A stretch of DNA of 64,000 nt from Oxalobacteraceae bacterium (GTDB lineage Bacteria > Pseudomonadota > Gammaproteobacteria > Burkholderiales > Burkholderiaceae_D): contig JAJTGE010000001.1 in NCBI GenBank assembly GCA_021298555.1, positions 1,445 to 65,444 of the forward strand. Direction: 5' to 3'. The translations under genes and the position numbers were made by a program. Below, piece by piece: positions 37,041-47,613 of the stretch (the first letter of the stretch is position 1; each line of letters opens with the position of its first letter). Below the pieces are notes generated by a model. It saw only the letters and a list, made by a program, of their open reading frames with translations, ran no database searches and was not told the DNA's origin.

Positions 37041-39173
37041 ATGTCAGTGATTAACACCAATCTCAAAGCGCTCGTAGCACAGGAATCGATGCGTTCGAGC
37101 GAACTCAAGCTGAGCGCCGCCATGGAGCGTCTCTCAACTGGATCGAGAATCAATACTGCTAAGGACGATGCTGCTGGTCTGGCGATTTCGAATCGCATGA
37201 CCTCGCAAATCCGCGGTATGGCCAAAGCTATACAAAACACCAATGATGCGATCTCGATGACGCAGACCGCTGAAGGCGCTTACAAAAACATCAATGACAT
37301 CTTAACGCGTATGCGTGAGTTGTCAGTTCAATCCGCTACCGGCACTGTTAATGATTCAGATCGTTCATCCATACAGCTGGAAGTTGCTCAGCTCAAGTCA
37401 CAAATTGAGGATATAGCTGTCAAAACTAATCACAACAATATTAAGTTGTTGGATGGTTCAGCACAAAAAGTCGTCATCCAGACTGGCACTAACCAAGGTG
37501 ACACGATTAATTTAGATTTCGCATCTGCTCGTACCAAAGACATCGGCGTAGGCACACGTGCAACACTGGTTGCTTCTGGTGGAACTTATGCAGCAGGTGC
37601 GGCATTTGACGCACTGGAAGACAGTGCTCTGTACTTGAACGGTGTTGCGATCGGTCCATCACTTGCTACCGATGACAATGCTTCCTCCGGCACAGATGCT
37701 GTAAACAGTGCCAGCGCAATTGCTAAAGTAGCAGCCATCAACAAAAAATCAGGCTTAAGCGGCGTCTATGCCAAAGTCGCAGATAATTATGTCTCCGGCA
37801 CTGGCGGCATGACAGCCACTGCAGGGACCGGCACTATTACTATTAACGGTGTTACAACTGATTCGTTCTCCACCAGCGGGGCAAGCACATCATTAAGTCG
37901 TAAAGCAACCGTTACGGCCATCAATGCGAAATCCGAGCAAACGGGCGTCGTGGCTATCGATACGGAAGATGACAACCTGGGCGTTAGTTTGGTCGCTAAA
38001 GATGGTCGCAACATAATCGTATCGTTCACCACCCTAACTGATGCAACAACTGGTGTACGTGCTGCGGGTACATATGTCGGCGGCTACAATCTGTACACGC
38101 TCGATAGCCGCAAAATAGATGTGAGCTTTAAATCCGGCACCCAAAGTGTCGAAGCCTACAGTGGACTGCGTAGTGGCAGCTACGCTTCCGATACCGCTTT
38201 GTTTACTACTTATAAACGTACCGATGCAGCTGCTGCTACTGCACCAAGCAACACCACTACTGGTACGATGACCAGCGATGCCATGATCATCAATGGTGTC
38301 GCAATCGGTCAGGCTTTGGCAACAGATGACAGTGCGTCTGATACAGGCGCTGCTTCATCGACACGTGAAGCCAGTGCCATTGCTATTGCTTCAGCCATTA
38401 ACCGCAAAAGTAATTTGACCGGCGTAACCGCTAAAGCTTCGCCCAATATCTTGCGCGGTACAGGTGCTGCATTGTTTACCGCAGGCACCACCGCTACCGT
38501 TTATCTGAACGGCGTTCAATTCACAGCCAATGCTGTCACACGTGATGCGGTGATCGACTCGTTTAACGACTATTCCGCTCGTACCGGTGTAATTGCCTCC
38601 GCATGGGGTGATGGTATTGAACTGCAAGCAGCTGATGGTCGTAACATTTCACTCGGAACAGGTGCAACTGCTGCGAACCTTGGTCTTACTGGGTTGACAA
38701 TAGGCACAACCAACGCTAGCACTGGCGCAGTAACGTTTTACTCGCAAGTCACCCTGCAATCGGACAACAAGTTCACCGTTAAATCCGGTAATGCGGGCAT
38801 CACTAACCTGGAGCTCTTAGGCTTCCGTCAAGGTACCTTTGGTGGTTCAGACAACGGTTTGAAGATTAACGAGATCGATGTCTCCACTGTTTCAGGTTCT
38901 AACCAGGCTATCGTGGCTATCGATGCGGCTATCGAAACCATCAGCAAATCCCAGGCAAACTCGGGTGCGTTGAATAATCGTATGGATTACATCGTTAACA
39001 ACTTGTCTGAAGCCAGCCAAAACATGTCTGCATCGCGCAGCCGTATCATGGATACTGACTACGCAACTGAGACCAGCTCGTTGGCGAAGCAGCAAATCAT
39101 TTCGCAGGCGGCCACAGCGATGTTGGCGCAAGCGAATCAGCAACCGCAATCAGTGCTTTCCCTGTTGAAGTAA
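37041..39173 (+). CDS. Flagellin (710 aa)
   Basis: MSVINTNLKALVAQESMRSSELKLSAAMERLSTGSRINTAKDDAAGLAISNRMTSQIRGM; C-terminal MSASRSRIMDTDYATETSSLAKQQIISQAATAMLAQANQQPQSVLSLLK. Confidence 0.96.
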   Translation: MSVINTNLKALVAQESMRSSELKLSAAMERLSTGSRINTAKDDAAGLAISNRMTSQIRGMAKAIQNTNDAISMTQTAEGAYKNINDILTRMRELSVQSATGTVNDSDRSSIQLEVAQLKSQIEDIAVKTNHNNIKLLDGSAQKVVIQTGTNQGDTINLDFASARTKDIGVGTRATLVASGGTYAAGAAFDALEDSALYLNGVAIGPSLATDDNASSGTDAVNSASAIAKVAAINKKSGLSGVYAKVADNYVSGTGGMTATAGTGTITINGVTTDSFSTSGASTSLSRKATVTAINAKSEQTGVVAIDTEDDNLGVSLVAKDGRNIIVSFTTLTDATTGVRAAGTYVGGYNLYTLDSRKIDVSFKSGTQSVEAYSGLRSGSYASDTALFTTYKRTDAAAATAPSNTTTGTMTSDAMIINGVAIGQALATDDSASDTGAASSTREASAIAIASAINRKSNLTGVTAKASPNILRGTGAALFTAGTTATVYLNGVQFTANAVTRDAVIDSFNDYSARTGVIASAWGDGIELQAADGRNISLGTGATAANLGLTGLTIGTTNASTGAVTFYSQVTLQSDNKFTVKSGNAGITNLELLGFRQGTFGGSDNGLKINEIDVSTVSGSNQAIVAIDAAIETISKSQANSGALNNRMDYIVNNLSEASQNMSASRSRIMDTDYATETSSLAKQQIISQAATAMLAQANQQPQSVLSLLK

Positions 39174-39214
39174 ACGCTGCATAAGCTGGCTCACAAGGCT
39201 AGCTTACACAGATC

Positions 39215-39250
39215 AACGATACGGAGGTGGAAACACCTCCGTATCGTTTT
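39215..39250 (+). terminator. Rho-independent terminator of the second flagellin
   Basis: 15-bp perfect stem aacgatacggaggtg GAAA cacctccgtatcgtt then tt. Confidence 0.9.
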
Positions 39251-39504
39251 GTCGTTTGAATCCTTAATCGCTTAGTTATTCGGATAAGTTACGCTCCCTT
39301 ATTCAGGTTGTGACAGCTAAAAATTCTATCTGCACTATCGCCCCTTACTACCATCAGACTCTCAGGCCAATAAACTTGTAATTAAGGTTTACTCATCATG
39401 CCCAGATCGGTTACACATCAACACCAGGCTGGCTTGGGTAGTAAGTCATCGCCACTTAACGATACAGCGAAAGCAGCAAAAAGAAACACACTGGTATGTT
39501 TAGG

Positions 39505-39531
39505 CGAAAAAAAGCGGCCATGAAGGCCGCT
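39505..39531 (-). terminator. Rho-independent terminator of the flgB-flgL operon
   Basis: Minus strand agcggcc ttcat ggccgct tttttt. Confidence 0.9.
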
Positions 39532-39561
39532 ATAGATCGCTGTAGTACCCCTGGCTGAAGA

Positions 39562-40485
39562 TTACTTGATGTAGTCGAATAAATTTAACTGAGATATTTT
39601 CGCAAAACTGGTCTGTGCTGCCTGTAAGGCCAGCATGTCTTTATTCATGTTTGCTATCGCTTGGGTGTAATCGGTATCTTCAACTTGTGACAGCGTAGAT
39701 TTCATGCGTAGCACATTTTCTTCAGCGAGCGCTGCCTGGTTATCAATTTTATTGGTAGCCGCACCAATACTGGCCAAACTGTCTGACAGACCTTGCTGTA
39801 AGGTTTGAACTTCGCCAACAGCACGTTTAATACTGGCGGCATTATTTGATTGCAATGCCGCGGACAAGTCATCAATCACCTGAAAAAAACCAACGGCAGT
39901 TTTTTTATTATTTCCATCATCACGCACGATTTTATCGAATGGATTAGTACCTGAACGATTAATGTCAACCGAGCTTTGATCACCTACGCCCGTTGCGCTG
40001 ACGGTTTGGTCACCCTGATAGACCAGCTTGCCATTTTCATCGGAGGCAAATGCTTGCTTTCCTACCCGGCTGCCAGAAAAAATAAAGTTTCCATTAACGT
40101 CTTGCGTATTAGCCAGCGACAGTAACTGGTCACGTAGCTGACGCACTTCTATATCAATTGATTTACGGTCAACCGCCGAATAGGTATCGTTTGCTGCCTG
40201 AACGGTAAGTTCTTTCAGACGAACCAATATGTCAGTGGCATTGTTGGCTGTTGTCTCCTGTTGAGACAATTTGTCTTTTACAGAATTAATAGTCGCCACA
40301 TAGGAATTTTGACGATCAATCGCTGATTTTAATCGCGTAACTGTCGCTGCCTGATCGGGCGCATCGCTAGGCTTATTGATTTGCTTAGTCGTTGAGAGTT
40401 GTGTCTGCGTCTTGGATAGACGATCCTGGGTTATACCCATTTGTGTGATCGCACGCTCAAACATAAGACTAGTTGAAACTTGCAT
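39562..40485 (-). CDS. flgL: Hook-filament junction protein FlgL (normal length)
   Basis: MQVSTSLMFERAITQMGITQDRLSKTQTQLSTTKQINKPSDAPDQAATVTRLKSAID; C-terminal DTDYTQAIANMNKDMLALQAAQTSFAKISQLNLFDYIK. Confidence 0.95.
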   Translation of the reverse strand: MQVSTSLMFERAITQMGITQDRLSKTQTQLSTTKQINKPSDAPDQAATVTRLKSAIDRQNSYVATINSVKDKLSQQETTANNATDILVRLKELTVQAANDTYSAVDRKSIDIEVRQLRDQLLSLANTQDVNGNFIFSGSRVGKQAFASDENGKLVYQGDQTVSATGVGDQSSVDINRSGTNPFDKIVRDDGNNKKTAVGFFQVIDDLSAALQSNNAASIKRAVGEVQTLQQGLSDSLASIGAATNKIDNQAALAEENVLRMKSTLSQVEDTDYTQAIANMNKDMLALQAAQTSFAKISQLNLFDYIK

Positions 40486-40514
40486 AAGTAGGTTTCCTCG
40501 CTAATTTAGTAACA

Positions 40515-43500
40515 TCAGCTTATTTGCAAAATGGAGTCAAACAACGTGTTAGCCGTCTGCATAGCTTTGGCTGATGCCTGATACGCTTGCTGAAAACGAA
40601 TCAAGTCAGCCGCTTCGTTGTCTAGTGAAACGCCTGAAACTCTGTCACGAGCTTCTACTGCATGATCATTCACTACCTGAAGTGCTGTCTGAGCGATTGT
40701 TGCCTGATTTGAGAAATTGCCGGCTTTTCCTACTGTCTCAGAATAGCTTTCTGAAATCGTACTTCCGTTAGGACCACCTATTATTTTCTTGCTCTTTAGC
40801 GCAATCATCTCCAGCATGACTTGGTTATTACCCGTACCGTCATGGTCACCATCCAGACGAAATGTATCGCCAACGACAGGTGGTTTGTTCAGTGTGAATT
40901 TTAGACCCTGATACTCCACTCCGCGTTTAGGATCGTAATCACGCTCCGCAAGTATGGTGACTACTTTATTTTGTGGATTAGTCCACGTAATTTGATAACG
41001 AGTATCGGAGGTAAAAGTAACATCAAAATTTTGAGAGCGCAGAGATGAAATTCTATCGGCATTGAGTGCAACTGGATCTTTCATCGTCGCATCAAAGCTA
41101 CCCGCCACCGTACCGCTGCCCTCACCTGTTACGAATACCAATAAATCTTCCGGTGCTGCTCCATCAATATACGCACTGGTACGAAATCCCAGCTTAGCCA
41201 GCTCAGCGGGATTACCCGTTACACCAAAGCCGACACGAATGGCATCTTGACTTTCCAGCGTGAGCGTTCCTCTGTAAGGGCCATTTCCTATGGCTAGCAC
41301 ATTCCCACCAAATAAAGACCCTACCCGAATATCTGAGCCACTTTGATTCGACAAAGTAATTGATTTGTCTATGCCGATTTCGGCTTTAACTTTTGAATAG
41401 GTTCCATCGGTCACACCCAGCGCGTTGACATTGGTGTAAGCACCATCTTTTACACCCAGTGCGTTAGCTACCGAAGTAGGGCCTATCTTGATACTGATAC
41501 CTGTCTTATTCGTGAGAACAATATCATCTATGGTTTGGGTAATGCTTACGCCGGTCGCAGCCGTGTGAGTGTTAATCGCTTTTAAAAGGTCTGCAGTCGA
41601 CGTAAAACTACCATCAGCATTACTGCCAGTAATGTTCACACCATTAATAACTAATGGCTGTGTCAGATCCAACCGGGCTGCCGTGGTGCTGAGCACGCCT
41701 ACTGTGGGTCCCACCACAATATCGCCACCGATCTGATGTCTCAGCGTGATGTCCGCATCCACTTGTGTGGCGACCACACCGGTTTTACTTGTTTGGGCAT
41801 TGATTGCATCGATCAGATCAGATTCCGATGCAAAGCTACCATCTGAATTAGTGCCCACTATGTGTACGCCATTTATATCCAGTGGGCGTGACAAATCCAG
41901 CTTGGTGGTGGTTGTACTGACATTTCCCGTCTCAGCTAAATTAATTGCTGTAACTAAGTCCGAGGCATTCACATAACTACCCCCTACACCGGTGCCAGTA
42001 ATACTGACACCATTAAGCGATAGATTACCTGTAGACAGATTGTCTTTAAACTGATCACGCGGCACAACAATTTTTGTACTCGCCCTGGCGATCACCGGAG
42101 GATCAAAGGTGCTACCCACACTGTTGATCCACGAGGTCATATCAGAGGCTTGCAATGCGCGTCCCAGATCCAGTGGTCCCAGCGCCTTGCCGTTGATCGT
42201 GATTGCATCACCTAGAATGCTGTCGACATTAGAGGGCACTTGAACACCATCAATCGTGGCCGAGGTATATTCTCTGGGCTTAATCGCGGTGTAATAGTTA
42301 CCGACTGGCTTGCCGAGAAATTCCAGATCCCCTAGCTTGCCGTTCGGTCCATAGCCTATGGTAATTCCGCCATCCTGCGAGAAATTGAGTATGCCTTTAT
42401 AGGTGAGTTCATTGACGAGTTTTTTATCTGCGTCCATCTCACCAACTAAAATATCGCGCCCACCATAACCGATTGCATTTCTTAAAACGAGTTTACTATC
42501 GATAACTTCGGCTTCAACATTCGCCAAACTGCCGATAGAGTTATTAATGTAGGTAGCAAGATCAGCCAGCGAAGTCCGACTTGCATCGGCCGGCACTGCC
42601 ACACCATTGACATACATACCCACTGTAGGATCAACAATGTCTGTTGTTGCTGTAGTCAAGGCATTGACTGCAACCGTAGGCACCATGCCATACGCTGCAC
42701 GGTTCATCCAGTTAGCAATATCACTGGCCTGTATCGTACGCGAAGGCGCCGTGGCCAGTAACTGAGGCAGTAATTTGCCGTTAATAGTTAAGGTGTTAGC
42801 TGGAATACTTTCTGTTTCTTGATTAATTGGATTGCCGTAGTTTTCCACCCAGGTACGAACTGACGGAAGCACATCATGCTCTTGTGTAAACTGGGCTTCC
42901 TGAGCGAAATGCTCAATCGGTTTGGCCTGCAAACCATAGAAAACAGACACTTGCTTGTATCCAGAATCTCCGGACTGATTCAAGTATTGAGTTGAATAGG
43001 TAGAGCCTGCAAAAAATCCATTATTCTCGGTGACAAGTAATTGTGCTTCCGTCGAGTCTGTCAGGGGTGCACCGACTAACTGACGACCGTCGCGCGTAAA
43101 TATTTGCAGCTGCTGGCTATTAGAAGCGCCATCTAAATATAAATTCCAATTATTACTGCCCAGCGGTATTTGACCCAAGAGTTTGCCTGAAGGCGCATTA
43201 ATACCCGACGTGGGATCGGAATTATTTTTAAGAACACTCGCAATCGATGGCACAGTCACGGGGTTAGCGTAATTGGCTGCATAACTCAACGTGGCATCGG
43301 CATTCGATAAATTATTGTCATTTTCAATCACACGAAACAAGGCTGCTGCAGCGACTTTGGCAGGATCATCGATGGCCAAACGAATACCAGCAGCCGCTCG
43401 ATCTAATGCAATCACTTCACCTGATATGGGATCTGTTTTCGATACCTGATCTATTTTTAGTAGATTCGTACCCACTTTGCCGCCAAGATCAATTCCGTTG

Positions 43501-44435
43501 GTATGAATTGTGTTGATTTGATCTACCAGAGTTTGAGCAAGAAAATCTAACTGAACCATGGTCGGCTGAAGCATTTGCTCACGAAATGTCAGCAAGCCAC
43601 CCAGTTGACCACTGCCTATGCCAGGAACAGTCTCTTTTGATCCATAAGGATCCAGGACGATGGTTACCCGACCCAGATCGTGCTCATCAAATATCGCACC
43701 TATTTCAAATGCTTCTTGACCCTCAACGATGACGCCTGCCTTACCATTATTCGTAAGACTTAAGTCGACGGTACCGTTGACGGCTGTGGTCACATTGAGC
43801 TTAACCAGCTTAGATAAATTCTTAAGTAAAAGATCGCGTTGATCCAGTAATTGCGGCGACTGACGATCTATCGATACTTCACGACCAAGCTGCTTGTTAA
43901 CCAAGGCAATTTGCGTAGCCAGTGTATTAATCTGTTCTATGGTTTGGTTGGTTGACTCTCTAGTCTCCGTATCTATCGTGGCCATTTGTGACGATAGTTC
44001 ACGAAACCGCCCGGCTAAGCCATCAGCATCTCTCAGAAACTGCGCTCGAAGTACGGTCGACGCCGGATCAGTTGACAACTGCTGCGATGTCGCAAAAAAT
44101 TTATCCAATGCAGGCGGCAAGCCTACAGTATCACTACCCATCAAATCCACAATACGGTTGGCAAAATCCACCATAGGCTGCTGGGTGTTTAATTCACTCG
44201 TGGTATTTCTCAGATTTTTTTCTAAAAATTCATCATAAGAGCGCTTGATCGAATCAAAACGTACGCCACTTCCGATGTATACCGTACCTACTTTACGGGG
44301 TGTAGCTTCACCAAGTTCTGTTTCCTGACGTACGTAGCCCTCTGTGTGTACATTGGCAATGTTATTACTGACCGTGCCAAGCGCTCGTTGATACGCCATT
44401 ACCGCATTGCTGCTAATTCCCAGAAGATCACTCAT
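40515..44435 (-). CDS. flgK: Hook-associated protein FlgK, greatly expanded (1306 aa)
   Basis: MSDLLGISSNAVMAYQRALGTVSNNIANVHTEGYVRQE; C-terminal VSGVSLDNEAADLIRFQQAYQASAKAMQTANTLFDSILQIS. Confidence 0.95.
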   Translation of the reverse strand: MSDLLGISSNAVMAYQRALGTVSNNIANVHTEGYVRQETELGEATPRKVGTVYIGSGVRFDSIKRSYDEFLEKNLRNTTSELNTQQPMVDFANRIVDLMGSDTVGLPPALDKFFATSQQLSTDPASTVLRAQFLRDADGLAGRFRELSSQMATIDTETRESTNQTIEQINTLATQIALVNKQLGREVSIDRQSPQLLDQRDLLLKNLSKLVKLNVTTAVNGTVDLSLTNNGKAGVIVEGQEAFEIGAIFDEHDLGRVTIVLDPYGSKETVPGIGSGQLGGLLTFREQMLQPTMVQLDFLAQTLVDQINTIHTNGIDLGGKVGTNLLKIDQVSKTDPISGEVIALDRAAAGIRLAIDDPAKVAAAALFRVIENDNNLSNADATLSYAANYANPVTVPSIASVLKNNSDPTSGINAPSGKLLGQIPLGSNNWNLYLDGASNSQQLQIFTRDGRQLVGAPLTDSTEAQLLVTENNGFFAGSTYSTQYLNQSGDSGYKQVSVFYGLQAKPIEHFAQEAQFTQEHDVLPSVRTWVENYGNPINQETESIPANTLTINGKLLPQLLATAPSRTIQASDIANWMNRAAYGMVPTVAVNALTTATTDIVDPTVGMYVNGVAVPADASRTSLADLATYINNSIGSLANVEAEVIDSKLVLRNAIGYGGRDILVGEMDADKKLVNELTYKGILNFSQDGGITIGYGPNGKLGDLEFLGKPVGNYYTAIKPREYTSATIDGVQVPSNVDSILGDAITINGKALGPLDLGRALQASDMTSWINSVGSTFDPPVIARASTKIVVPRDQFKDNLSTGNLSLNGVSITGTGVGGSYVNASDLVTAINLAETGNVSTTTTKLDLSRPLDINGVHIVGTNSDGSFASESDLIDAINAQTSKTGVVATQVDADITLRHQIGGDIVVGPTVGVLSTTAARLDLTQPLVINGVNITGSNADGSFTSTADLLKAINTHTAATGVSITQTIDDIVLTNKTGISIKIGPTSVANALGVKDGAYTNVNALGVTDGTYSKVKAEIGIDKSITLSNQSGSDIRVGSLFGGNVLAIGNGPYRGTLTLESQDAIRVGFGVTGNPAELAKLGFRTSAYIDGAAPEDLLVFVTGEGSGTVAGSFDATMKDPVALNADRISSLRSQNFDVTFTSDTRYQITWTNPQNKVVTILAERDYDPKRGVEYQGLKFTLNKPPVVGDTFRLDGDHDGTGNNQVMLEMIALKSKKIIGGPNGSTISESYSETVGKAGNFSNQATIAQTALQVVNDHAVEARDRVSGVSLDNEAADLIRFQQAYQASAKAMQTANTLFDSILQIS
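41500..42045 (-). repeat. Tandem flagellin-IN-like modules within flgK
   Basis: LSLNGVSITGTGVGGSYVNASDLVTAIN / LDINGVHIVGTNSDGSFASESDLIDAINAQTSKTGVVATQ / LVINGVNITGSNADGSFTSTADLLKAINTHTAATGVSITQ. Confidence 0.85.
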
Positions 44436-44905
44436 TATTCAGCTCCCGTATCAGCAACTGGGGTGACAGCACGAGGCTTAACAGTAAATTTCTCTGGACG
44501 TACCAAGTCAATAGCCTTAGGTGTACCTAAGGAAATAGACTTTTGTTCAGGGTTGATGGCCATAGGGTCGGCTTTGGCTTTGTACTCCGGACCAGCTTGC
44601 CGGCTGAGGTTAATACTTTTGACCAGCATGTCAGCCACACCTAAGGTGTTGCGCTTAGCTAGCTGGACCGAGAGCTCGCGGTCATACATCTCTTGAAAGG
44701 CTTCCTCATGATCCGATGTCATGAGACCCTCTTTTTCCGTGGCCTCACGCATGGATTTGAGCATCATTTGGATGAACATCGCCTCGAACTGCGTTGCGGT
44801 CTCACGCGTCGCTTTTTCTTCACGTCGCTGTGCCTGACCACGCAAGGCACCCATGCCGGCAAAGTCTAGCGACGATTTAGGAAGGTCGAAGTCGTTCATA
44901 GCCAT
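44435..44905 (-). CDS. flgJ: Single-domain rod-binding protein FlgJ (no muramidase domain)
   Basis: ETATQFEAMFIQMMLKSMREATEKEGLMTSDHEEAFQEMYDRELSVQLAKRNTLGVADMLVKS; ends at 156 aa. Confidence 0.92.
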   Translation of the reverse strand: MAMNDFDLPKSSLDFAGMGALRGQAQRREEKATRETATQFEAMFIQMMLKSMREATEKEGLMTSDHEEAFQEMYDRELSVQLAKRNTLGVADMLVKSINLSRQAGPEYKAKADPMAINPEQKSISLGTPKAIDLVRPEKFTVKPRAVTPVADTGAE

Positions 44906-44923
44906 ACTCTCGCTTGTCTGCCC

Positions 44924-46066
44924 TTAGATGATGACTAACTCAGCGCGCAAACTGCCTGAGCTTTTCAAAGCCTCTAATATGGCAATCAGTGCGGAAGGCG
45001 ATGCGCCAACCTGGTTGATAGCGTCAACTATCTGACGCAAATCAACTCCAGCCTGGAACAAGAACATAGGTTTATTCGGTTCATTGACAGCGACATTGGC
45101 ATTCTGAACAGCCGCGGTTTGGCCGGGAGCAAATGCATTCGGCTGGCTTACCTCGTTGGTGGCTGCAATTGCGACTGAAATCGTGCCGTGTGAAACAGCA
45201 GCAGCTGTTACTTTGACGTTACGGCTAATAACCACAGTACCTGTGCGTGAGTTCACCACCACCTTGGCGGCGGCTTCACCTGGAATCACATCCAGGTTTT
45301 CCACCATGCTCATGAACGCTACGCGCTTAGACATATCAGTCGGTGCACGAACGGTTAGAGACACGCCATCCAAAGCTTTGGCTGTATCTGCTCCAAAGGT
45401 TTTATTGACCGCGTCAACTATGGCAGTCGTTGTGGTGAAATCCTGATCACGCACATTGATAACTACAGAATCTGTTTTATCAAACGGTGTTTCAACAATA
45501 CGCTCGACTGTTGCGCCATTCGGTATACGTGCTGACGTCGGTACGCCTATGGATACTTTCGATCCGGCGGCACTGGCATCTACACCTGTGGTTGTAACTA
45601 ATCCTTGGGCGAGTGCATAAACTTCGCCATCGACACCACGCAAACTCGTTAAGATCAATGTACCGCCACGCAAACTACTGGCTTTACCCAGAGTACCTAC
45701 GTTGACATCAATACGCTGACCCGGCTTAGACATACCAGGTAGTTCAGCAGTCACCATAACCGCTGCGACGTTTTGCACATCCATACGGCCTGCGGCGGCA
45801 GCGGCTCGTTCAAAATCTGATAATGGGCCATCTAAACCCACACCCATCTTGACCAACATAGATCGAACTGTCTGCACAGTAAATGCTACCTGTGCACCAT
45901 CTCCAGTACCTTGCAGTCCTACGACTATGCCGTAACCCACCAACTGATTACTGCGCACAGCGGCTACCGAGGCCAGATCTTTTACGCGATCTGCTTGCGC
46001 CGGATGGACTAGCGCTAGCGCCACTATCAGTGTGCTAGCAATTTGCTTAATAAAACGATTCTTCAT
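44924..46066 (-). CDS. flgI: Flagellar P-ring protein FlgI
   Basis: RVKDLASVAAVRSNQLVGYGIVVGLQGTGDG; start chosen at MKNRFIKQ signal peptide (ORF Met at 46081 also possible). Confidence 0.95.
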   Translation of the reverse strand: MKNRFIKQIASTLIVALALVHPAQADRVKDLASVAAVRSNQLVGYGIVVGLQGTGDGAQVAFTVQTVRSMLVKMGVGLDGPLSDFERAAAAAGRMDVQNVAAVMVTAELPGMSKPGQRIDVNVGTLGKASSLRGGTLILTSLRGVDGEVYALAQGLVTTTGVDASAAGSKVSIGVPTSARIPNGATVERIVETPFDKTDSVVINVRDQDFTTTTAIVDAVNKTFGADTAKALDGVSLTVRAPTDMSKRVAFMSMVENLDVIPGEAAAKVVVNSRTGTVVISRNVKVTAAAVSHGTISVAIAATNEVSQPNAFAPGQTAAVQNANVAVNEPNKPMFLFQAGVDLRQIVDAINQVGASPSALIAILEALKSSGSLRAELVII

Positions 46067-46083
46067 TATTGGCTTTCTCATGA

Positions 46084-46773
46084 TTAGAAGGGCCAGAATT
46101 TCAAGAGGGCGCTAGTACCCCAACCAGCGCGCGTAGCATTCGCCAAATCACCCGCGGCGCGATACGCAATTTGTGCATTGGCTAAACGACGCGACTGCAC
46201 CGTACTGATGGCACTCACATCATCAGGACGTATTACGCCTGAAACCTGTATGACCTCACCACCTTCGGACATCGATAATTGTTTTTCACCACGTATAACC
46301 AGATTGCCATTAGCCTGTACTTCCACCACAGTGGCCGCAATCGAACCTGTTAAGGAAGCCTGCTGATCTGCCGTGCCTTTACCTTTACTCGTCGTTTTCC
46401 CACCATCGGTTTTCAGACCCCCGAGCACACCGTTCAAACCCGATAAGCGATTAGTCAGTCCGGCAGGTACCACATCGTTAGTCGCTTCACGACTGGTCTC
46501 ATTATTTAAAGTTCTGGCTGCTTGAGTCGATTCACTTAATAAGACGGTGATAATGTCACCCACCCGATAATCTCTGCGCTTGGCCTGCCACATATCGGTG
46601 CTGTCAGCGGCAAAAATTGCGCCGGTCGTTAGCTTGACTGATTCACGTGGTAGCGGCTGCACCGGACCAAATTGAGACGTATGTGCCAAAGGCATAGGGC
46701 CTGAGCATGCACTTAACAACATCACTGTTGTTAATGGTGCCAGCAGAGCGCACGATTTAATTTTTATCATCAA
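46084..46773 (-). CDS. flgH: Flagellar L-ring lipoprotein FlgH
   Basis: Lipobox LLSAC; RDYRVGDIITVLLSESTQAARTLNNETSREATNDV. Confidence 0.95.
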   Translation of the reverse strand: MMIKIKSCALLAPLTTVMLLSACSGPMPLAHTSQFGPVQPLPRESVKLTTGAIFAADSTDMWQAKRRDYRVGDIITVLLSESTQAARTLNNETSREATNDVVPAGLTNRLSGLNGVLGGLKTDGGKTTSKGKGTADQQASLTGSIAATVVEVQANGNLVIRGEKQLSMSEGGEVIQVSGVIRPDDVSAISTVQSRRLANAQIAYRAAGDLANATRAGWGTSALLKFWPF

Positions 46774-46781
46774 AGTCCCGA

Positions 46782-47567
46782 TCAGAGATTGTTGTTCAAG
46801 AATTTCAACATGCCATCAGCAGCAGAGATTGCCTTGGAGTTAATTTCATATGCGCGCTGGGTCTCTATCATGTTGACCATTTCTTCTACGACATTGACGT
46901 TGGATGATTCCAGCATGCCCTGACGTAAGGTGCCAGCGGCCTGTGTACCCGGATTGAGTAACTGAGGCGCGCCACTAGCTACTGTTTCTTTGTAGAGATT
47001 GCCACCCAAAGGTGTGAGTCCCGGTGGATTAATAAAGCGAGCTGTTTGTATTTGACCCAACTGCTGAGCGCCACCACCAGCAAATAATTCCACGCTCACT
47101 ATGCCGTCTTCACCTATGGTGATAGAGGATGCATTGGCTGGAATAACAATCGCTGGTGCCAAGGGCTGGCCTGTCGATGTAACTAACTGACCCGTACTGG
47201 AAAGTTTGAAAGAGCCATCACGCGTGTAGGCTGTTGTGCCATCGGCTTGTGTGATCTGGAAAAAACCCTCGCCATTAATCGCAATATCCAGAGCATTCTG
47301 GGTATTGATCATATTGCCTTGAGCATGAATTTTTTCAGTGGCGATGATGCGAGTACCCGTACCCTGCATCAAACCAGTAGGAGCTTGAGTAGTAAGTGAT
47401 GTCTGACCACCCGCCTGGCGTATATTTTGATAGAGCAGATCTTCAAACATAGCGCGATCTCGTTTGAAACCTGTAGTGTTAACGTTAGCCAGGTTGTTGG
47501 AGATGACGTTCAGCCGAGTCTGTTGTGCATCCAGACCGGTTTTAGCTACCCACATTGAAGCATCCAT
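46782..47567 (-). CDS. flgG: Distal rod protein FlgG
   Basis: MWVAKTGLDAQQTRLNVISNNLANVNTTGFKRDRAMFEDLLYQ; ESSNVNVVEEMVNMIETQRAYEINSKAISAADGML. Confidence 0.96.
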   Translation of the reverse strand: MDASMWVAKTGLDAQQTRLNVISNNLANVNTTGFKRDRAMFEDLLYQNIRQAGGQTSLTTQAPTGLMQGTGTRIIATEKIHAQGNMINTQNALDIAINGEGFFQITQADGTTAYTRDGSFKLSSTGQLVTSTGQPLAPAIVIPANASSITIGEDGIVSVELFAGGGAQQLGQIQTARFINPPGLTPLGGNLYKETVASGAPQLLNPGTQAAGTLRQGMLESSNVNVVEEMVNMIETQRAYEINSKAISAADGMLKFLNNNL

Positions 47568-47613
47568 GTGTTTCCCTCTTTAAGTGTTCTTTATCGTGCT
47601 ATTAGTTACAAAA

